Below, piece after piece: positions 6,192-8,625 of a stretch of DNA of 8,625 bases. The DNA is from Rhodospirillaceae bacterium TMED167 (GTDB taxonomy: Bacteria > Pseudomonadota > Alphaproteobacteria > Rhodospirillales_A > UBA2165): the NCBI GenBank assembly GCA_002170915.1, contig NHHQ01000157.1:4249-12873 (forward strand). Direction: 5' to 3'. How positions within the stretch are numbered: position 1 is the stretch's first letter; each line of letters opens with the position of its first letter. A model generated the notes under the pieces. The model saw only the letters and a program-made list of their open reading frames with translations. It did not search any database and was not told the origin of the DNA. The translations under genes and the position numbers were made by a program.

Positions 6192-6392
6192 TTAGACGCT
6201 ATGCATGAGATAACCCCTAAACCCGGCACAGACTAGCCACATGCAGATAATCCCTGTGACCAGCGTTGTGCGTATTGAGATAGGGGCGTCCTTCACCCAG
6301 TAAACCAGATGACTGAAGGAATAGGGCAGGGCCGGTTGGTGGCGAGACGCTCCATGAAGAGACGAGATAGATCCGGGGCCTTCAAACGTTAA
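6192..6392 (-). CDS. Possible small membrane protein ORF, start unclear
   Basis: This minus-strand frame is open from just after a stop at 6395-6393 down to TAA at 6194-6192, 66 codons. It has no ATG near its beginning; GTG at 6296-6294 (34 residues) and ATG at 6242-6240 (17 residues) are the only standard starts noted. The translation carries a membrane-like segment (TTLVTGIICMWLVCAGF, about 42-58) preceded by PYSFSHLVYWVKDAP. Codon third positions are rich in G and C, as in the real genes nearby. Its stop abuts the start of the 52-residue gene. It may be a small membrane protein with an unusual start, or the tail of a gene whose 5' part is lost. The family is unknown. Confidence 0.35.
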   Translation of the reverse strand, partial: LTFEGPGSISSLHGASRHQPALPYSFSHLVYWVKDAPISIRTTLVTGIICMWLVCAGFRGYLMHSV

Positions 6393-6435
6393 TCAGTTGC
6401 TTGATCTTTTATTTGGTTCCTCCCATAAATCTTCC

Positions 6436-7014
6436 ATGTCAGAAGTAAAACCCCCACCTGGCTGGTTACGCCCGACCGTCGAATACGGGCCCATTGCCAT
6501 CTTCTTTGTTGCCTTTAATATCGCAGGTTTATTTGTCGCGACTGCCTCAATTATGGTCTCCACGGCATTGGCGCTTACGCTATCATATGCGGTGGAACGA
6601 CGTATTCCGATGATGCCTCTAATCACAGCTGTGTTTGTTGGAATTTTCGGGGGTCTAACTCTCTGGCTTAACGACGAGACCTTTATCAAAATGAAGCCGA
6701 CTATCATTCAAGCTATTTTCGGCTCTGTCCTGATTGCTGGCCTTTTAGCGAACCGCCTGTTTCTGAAATCCCTGATGGGGTCTGCTTGGCACATGGCCGA
6801 TAAAGGCTGGCGAATTCTGACCTTGCGATTCTCATTATACTTTTATTTTTCGGCCATTTTGAACGAAGCTATCTGGCGGACACAAAGCACTGATTTTTGG
6901 GTTAACTTTAAGGTATTCGGCCTGATGGGCTTAACCATTGCTTTTATCGTTACTCAATTACCGTTGTTGAAGCGATTTTCTTTAAACGAAAACGGTGACC
7001 CTGGTGCTCACTGA
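6436..7014 (+). CDS. yciB: Septation protein A / inner membrane protein YciB
   Basis: A 192-residue polytopic inner-membrane protein of the YciB/IspA/IspZ family. Five hydrophobic stretches are visible, at about 19-52, 62-78, 90-110, 130-147 and 158-178. Family signatures are FGGLTLWLNDETFIKMKPTIIQA-like residues at 71-93 and WVNFKVFGL (155-163). In enterobacteria the protein influences cell division and envelope synthesis, interacting with divisome and elongasome parts; the exact mechanism is unsettled. I chose ATG 6436 over an upstream in-frame TTG at 6397 because the sequence from MSEVKPPPGW matches the alphaproteobacterial N-terminus. No clear ribosome binding site precedes either. In many alphaproteobacteria the gene lies near ftsY; here that neighbour is absent. 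It appears to be transcribed separately from the catabolic operon. Confidence 0.93.
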   Translation: MSEVKPPPGWLRPTVEYGPIAIFFVAFNIAGLFVATASIMVSTALALTLSYAVERRIPMMPLITAVFVGIFGGLTLWLNDETFIKMKPTIIQAIFGSVLIAGLLANRLFLKSLMGSAWHMADKGWRILTLRFSLYFYFSAILNEAIWRTQSTDFWVNFKVFGLMGLTIAFIVTQLPLLKRFSLNENGDPGAH

Positions 7015-7103
7015 ACTTTTAGACCGATCAGCGTGAGAGCGCTAATAGGCTGATAGGGTCCGTCGCGAGACTTGTATTCACATGCATTAAATAAGGCTTT
7101 GAC
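7015..7103. other. Intergenic stretch after yciB with a weak inverted repeat
   Basis: ATCAGC (7027-7032) and GCTGAT (7049-7054) could pair with a 16-base loop, but no T tract follows, so it is at best a weak end signal for yciB. No coding frame is supported. Confidence 0.3.
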
Positions 7104-7150
7104 GATAAATAAATAGCCCCGCCAGCCTGATGGTATGACTGACGGGGCTA
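7104..7150 (-). terminator. Intrinsic terminator for leftward transcripts
   Basis: TAGCCCCGCCAG (7114-7125) and CTGACGGGGCTA (7139-7150) form a 12-base stem with one mismatch and a 13-base loop. On the minus strand the stem is followed by TTTATTTAT (7113-7105). On the plus strand no T tract follows. It therefore fits leftward transcription, ending the transcript of the small paralogous genes at 7395-7777 or a small RNA beyond them. Confidence 0.75.
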
Positions 7151-7293
7151 GACCTCACCCTCCCTGGTGAGAGAGGAGGTCATAACGGCTTGAGCCCTGT
7201 ATGGGGGAAGGACTTCAAGCCGAGTGCTGAGTTGGCAATTAATCCACCAACTGCTTGTTCCCAATCTCCATAACTAATGGAGTAGGGTCTTGG
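7114..7293 (-). ncRNA. Hairpin-rich stretch, candidate small RNA or structured 3' UTR
   Basis: Five inverted repeats lie in a row. They are the terminator stem (7114-7150), CTCACC/GGTGAG (7154-7159, 7166-7171), CGGCTTGA/TCAAGCCG (7186-7193, 7215-7222, with an inner CCC/GGG), AGTTGG/CCAACT (7230-7235, 7247-7252) and CTCCAT/ATGGAG (7266-7271, 7277-7282). Because the last leftward element is a proper terminator, the minus strand is the likelier transcript. It would carry a probably unpaired ACCTCCTCT (7180-7172) between two stems, complementary to Shine-Dalgarno sequences, as in several alphaproteobacterial trans-acting small RNAs. I could not match it to tmRNA, SRP RNA, RNase P RNA or 6S RNA. 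It may simply be the roughly 290-base 3' untranslated end of the two-gene transcript. Confidence 0.4.
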
Positions 7294-7394
7294 TGTCTAA
7301 AACGTGTTCCTATCATCGGTGTGAGTTTGATTATGTGCTCCGGCGTTACTGCGTGTTCATAGTTTAATCACATCGATGTGGCTCGTTGGAGCTA
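7294..7394. other. Gap between the hairpin cluster and the small paralog genes
   Basis: No coding frame, promoter or strong hairpin was identified. On the minus strand it would be the start of the 3' untranslated region of the small-protein transcript, or would contain a promoter for a separate small RNA that I cannot identify. Confidence 0.4.
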
Positions 7395-7580
7395 TTAAAG
7401 ACCGTAGGACTGCGAGCCGTTTCTTCGCCAACCTTCATAGCTGGCCTCGGCCAATTTCATAAACCAGTTAGTGGATTTCTTCGTTTCCTGCGAAACGTAT
7501 TCGACATCAGCCATTGGCTGGTTAATAGGTGACAGTAAATCAGTCACGTCCAATGAATGTTCTGCGGTTAATTGATTCAT
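7395..7580 (-). CDS. Small hypothetical protein B, paralog of its upstream neighbour
   Basis: 61 residues, from ATG 7580-7578 to TAA 7397-7395. The N-terminal half is acidic and Pro/Asp-containing (HSLDVTDLLSPINQPMADVE), without a signal peptide or membrane segment. The C-terminal half holds NWFMKLAEASYEGWRRNG, which aligns without gaps to NWLDRITNQSYEAWLARG in the next gene upstream; shared residues are N, W, S, Y, E, W and G. The ribosome binding site GGAG lies inside the last codons of gene A, 8 bases before this ATG, and the gene gap is only 5 bases, so the two are made from one transcript. A longer in-frame version starting at 7625 would overlap gene A and is not preferred. Family not recognised; probably a soluble cytoplasmic protein with an amphipathic C-terminal helix. 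Confidence 0.72.
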   Translation of the reverse strand: MNQLTAEHSLDVTDLLSPINQPMADVEYVSQETKKSTNWFMKLAEASYEGWRRNGSQSYGL

Positions 7581-7585
7581 TAAAT

Positions 7586-7777
7586 TTACTCCACTTCGTC
7601 TTGTAAGCCACCACGGGCAAGCCATGCCTCGTAGGATTGGTTCGTTATACGATCAAGCCAGTTAAAATATTTTCCGGCATAGTCGCCAGTCTGTCCGGAA
7701 GCCGAAACTTTGTTGGCGGTTTCATCTGAGGGCATATAAAAAATTTTGGCCCATTGATCAGCAGTTGATCCATTCAT
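7586..7777 (-). CDS. Small hypothetical protein A, first of a tandem paralogous pair
   Basis: 63 residues, from ATG 7777-7775 to TAA 7588-7586, with a strong ribosome binding site (ACGGAGATGACAAA, GGAG 8 bases upstream). There is no signal peptide or membrane helix. Aromatic residues are frequent (W9, F13, Y14, Y33, Y37, F38, W40, Y49, W52). The C-terminal segment YFNWLDRITNQSYEAWLARG matches the pattern NW-x6-SYExW-x3-G also found in protein B, with the two N-terminal halves unlike each other. Pairs of divergent small paralogs in one operon can form hetero-oligomers; that is inference. A possible leftward -10 (TAAAAT) is visible near 7826-7821 without a clear -35. I do not recognise the family. 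Confidence 0.72.
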   Translation of the reverse strand: MNGSTADQWAKIFYMPSDETANKVSASGQTGDYAGKYFNWLDRITNQSYEAWLARGGLQDEVE

Positions 7778-8109
7778 TTTGTCATCTCCGTGTGCGTTAC
7801 TCGTTTATATGTCAGGTGCTGTATTTTAGACCACGCATATTCATCCAGATCAGGTATGTGATTTTCGCATAGCGTGGTTAGTTATTAAGGAATACCATGG
7901 ATGATCGCTATGTTAGGTGATGCCATTCGCTGAGAGACCACGCGCATCCAACCGTGCAGGATGCACTTAGTTGAAACTCGTGTTTCCTGGCTCTACGTCA
8001 CAATCTAGAAGGGTTTAGCCGCAGTCGGGTGTTGCTGGTTGATGGTTGTGAGTTTCACTAAATGGCCCGGCTTCTTTGCTGATGCATGGAGCGAGCTTCA
8101 CGGGTGACG
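7778..8109. other. Non-coding stretch with short repeats
   Basis: No coding frame is convincing. Visible elements are a 9-base direct repeat AGACCACGC (7828-7836 and 7935-7943), an inverted copy of its core (GCGTGGT, 7872-7878) that could pair with ACCACGC at 7830-7836, and a small palindrome GTGCA-GGA-TGCAC (7954-7966). The part just above 7777 probably holds the leftward promoter of the small paralog pair. Confidence 0.4.
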
Positions 8110-8298
8110 CTATTCTTTGAGAGAAAACGTCCACCAAACTAATGCGACACCAAAGATAATTAGAAGTAGTGAGTGCAAGCAGTAGGCGCGTCGTGGTTGA
8201 GTGGTTGCCGAGCTGGGTAATAAAACCAACCATCATAAACAAAACTAGGACGCCAATTACTAGAACGATCTAGCCTAACCAGTTGGGGGCACCGTCAT
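8110..8298 (-). pseudogene. Decayed gene for a small two-helix membrane protein
   Basis: On the minus strand ATG 8298-8296 opens MTVPPTG and stops at once. In the neighbouring frame the sequence continues as APNWLG, a TAG, then IVLVIGVLVLFMMVGFITQL, a good membrane helix. A further frame change near 8180-8200 gives HSLLLIIFGVALVWWTFSLK and a stop at 8112-8110, a second good helix. Read together these form a plausible protein of about 62 residues with two membrane segments, interrupted by two frameshifts (one in a C run at 8285-8290) and one nonsense codon that could have been TGG. This suggests a pseudogene or clustered sequencing errors. The family is not recognised, and the reconstruction is mine, so confidence is limited. 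Confidence 0.4.
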
Positions 8299-8315
8299 AC
8301 TAAAAAAACTCAAGC

Positions 8316-8624
8316 TTGCTGAAGCCATTAAAGAATGCGTCCGTCAGCATCACCCGATTTCAGTTGATGGTTATACTAGAGGACGCGGTGGTTAGCGCCA
8401 AGGACAAGAATTTCTGGTTTGAAGACAGCTTCCGGTCGATGATCATCTCGGTCGCGCAAGATTTGGGACCCAGGCTAATCAAGAAAAGGGTGACCGGGCT
8501 GCTTCCTCGGTTATTTGATAGCTTTAATTTCGGCAAGATGCTAAGCGGCGACATTCCTTGCCACGAGCGCCTTAATAGCGTCCTCCCAGTCGTCTACGAT
8601 AAACCCATCCGGGCCCAACTCTGA
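8316..8624 (+). CDS. Uncertain ORF, 102 codons, conflicts with a minus-strand gene
   Basis: An open frame from TTG 8316 (internal ATG at 8367) to TGA 8622-8624. The middle (about 33-80, KNFWFEDSFRSMIISVAQDL, then GLLPRLFDSFNFGKMLSGDI) looks protein-like, with alternating hydrophobic and charged residues. There is no ribosome binding site at either start and no family I recognise. Its last 27 codons lie exactly antisense to a minus-strand frame with better codon statistics (G in the first position in about 16 of 27 codons, against about 8 of 27 here). Only one of the two is likely to be real over 8541-8624. The part from 8367 to 8540 could be the remains of another gene. Confidence 0.25.
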   Translation: MLKPLKNASVSITRFQLMVILEDAVVSAKDKNFWFEDSFRSMIISVAQDLGPRLIKKRVTGLLPRLFDSFNFGKMLSGDIPCHERLNSVLPVVYDKPIRAQL

Positions 8625-8625
8625 A
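8541..8625 (-). CDS. C-terminal end of a leftward gene entering from the right edge
   Basis: The minus strand from the window end to TAG 8543-8541 reads 27 residues: SELGPDGFIVDDWEDAIKA followed by LVARNVAA. The composition is that of a soluble protein C-terminus with an amphipathic helix (DDWEDAIKALVA). First codon positions are strongly G-biased, the usual mark of true coding frames here. Too little is visible to name a family. It ends about 240 bases before the decayed membrane-protein gene on the same strand. Confidence 0.45.
   Translation of the reverse strand, partial: SELGPDGFIVDDWEDAIKALVARNVAA

Noticed and set aside
5959..6195. Plus-strand frame of 78 codons
   Set aside because: It is antisense to the 52-residue minus-strand ORF and shows no protein-like pattern or ribosome binding site.
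6397..6435. Upstream TTG start for yciB
   Set aside because: The 13 extra residues do not resemble the family N-terminus, while MSEVKPPPGW does; no ribosome binding site favours the longer form.
7104..7293. tmRNA, SRP RNA, RNase P RNA or 6S RNA
   Set aside because: None of the conserved core sequences of these RNAs could be found on either strand.
5925..7964. Shared 10-mer TGCAGGATGC at 5925 and 7955
   Set aside because: A single short match with no extension is expected by chance in a window of this size.
8015..8242. Minus-strand frame of 75 codons as an intact gene
   Set aside because: Only its first part is membrane-like; the second helix lies in another frame, so a broken gene explains it better.
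1..8625. CRISPR array, transposase, integrase, attachment site or tRNA
   Set aside because: No regularly spaced repeats, transposase motifs, flanking terminal repeats or cloverleaf sequences were seen.

Overview
The window looks like a chromosomal segment of an alphaproteobacterium. The best evidence is the YciB/septation protein A gene, whose N-terminus and 'WRTQSTDFWVNFKVFG' segment are of the alphaproteobacterial type. A catabolic gene set typical of aerobic, aromatics-degrading proteobacteria fits this. GC content looks close to 50%. No tRNA, rRNA, CRISPR array or recognisable insertion sequence was seen.

Region 1 (1-587): the 5' part of a dienelactone hydrolase gene runs leftward off the window edge. 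It is divergent from a rightward operon. The 117-bp gap holds two overlapping, face-to-face sigma70-type promoters. Their TATGAT -10 boxes form the arms of an inverted repeat, a plausible target for the MarR regulator encoded in the operon.

Region 2 (588-5787): a compact rightward operon. It encodes an SDR oxidoreductase, a LigF/beta-etherase-like glutathione S-transferase, a DUF1330 protein, a MarR regulator, a 58-residue amino-terminal stub of a Rieske ring-hydroxylating oxygenase alpha subunit, an L-2-hydroxyglutarate-dehydrogenase-like FAD oxidoreductase, a VOC (glyoxalase-fold) protein and an RNase Z-like metallo-hydrolase. The first genes are joined by 4-base ATGA overlaps, and the Rieske stub overlaps the FAD gene by 13 bases. 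With the dienelactone hydrolase this looks like an inducible pathway for an aromatic or ether-type compound, using dehydrogenation, glutathione chemistry and lactone or ester hydrolysis. The substrate cannot be read from sequence. Loss of the Rieske catalytic region suggests a trimmed or remodelled pathway.

Region 3 (5788-6392): no large gene. It has a short rightward ORF beginning like an alpha/beta hydrolase (HG motif), which may be a remnant, and two abutting small leftward ORFs. One of these, a 52-residue protein with a signal-like N-terminus, has a clean start and stop.

Region 4 (6436-7014): yciB, an inner-membrane protein gene.

Region 5 (7015-7777): two tandem leftward genes for small paralogous proteins (63 and 61 residues) that share a C-terminal NW-x6-SYExW-x3-G motif. 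Each has a good ribosome binding site. They are followed by a long hairpin-rich stretch ending in an intrinsic terminator, which could be a structured 3' UTR or small RNA.

Region 6 (7778-8625): mostly non-coding or decayed. There is a likely broken leftward gene for a small membrane protein (8110-8298), an uncertain rightward ORF (8316-8624), and the last codons of a leftward gene entering from the right edge (8541-8625). The repeated gene fragments (Rieske stub, hydrolase-like stub, membrane-protein pseudogene) suggest an accessory region under decay or rearrangement.
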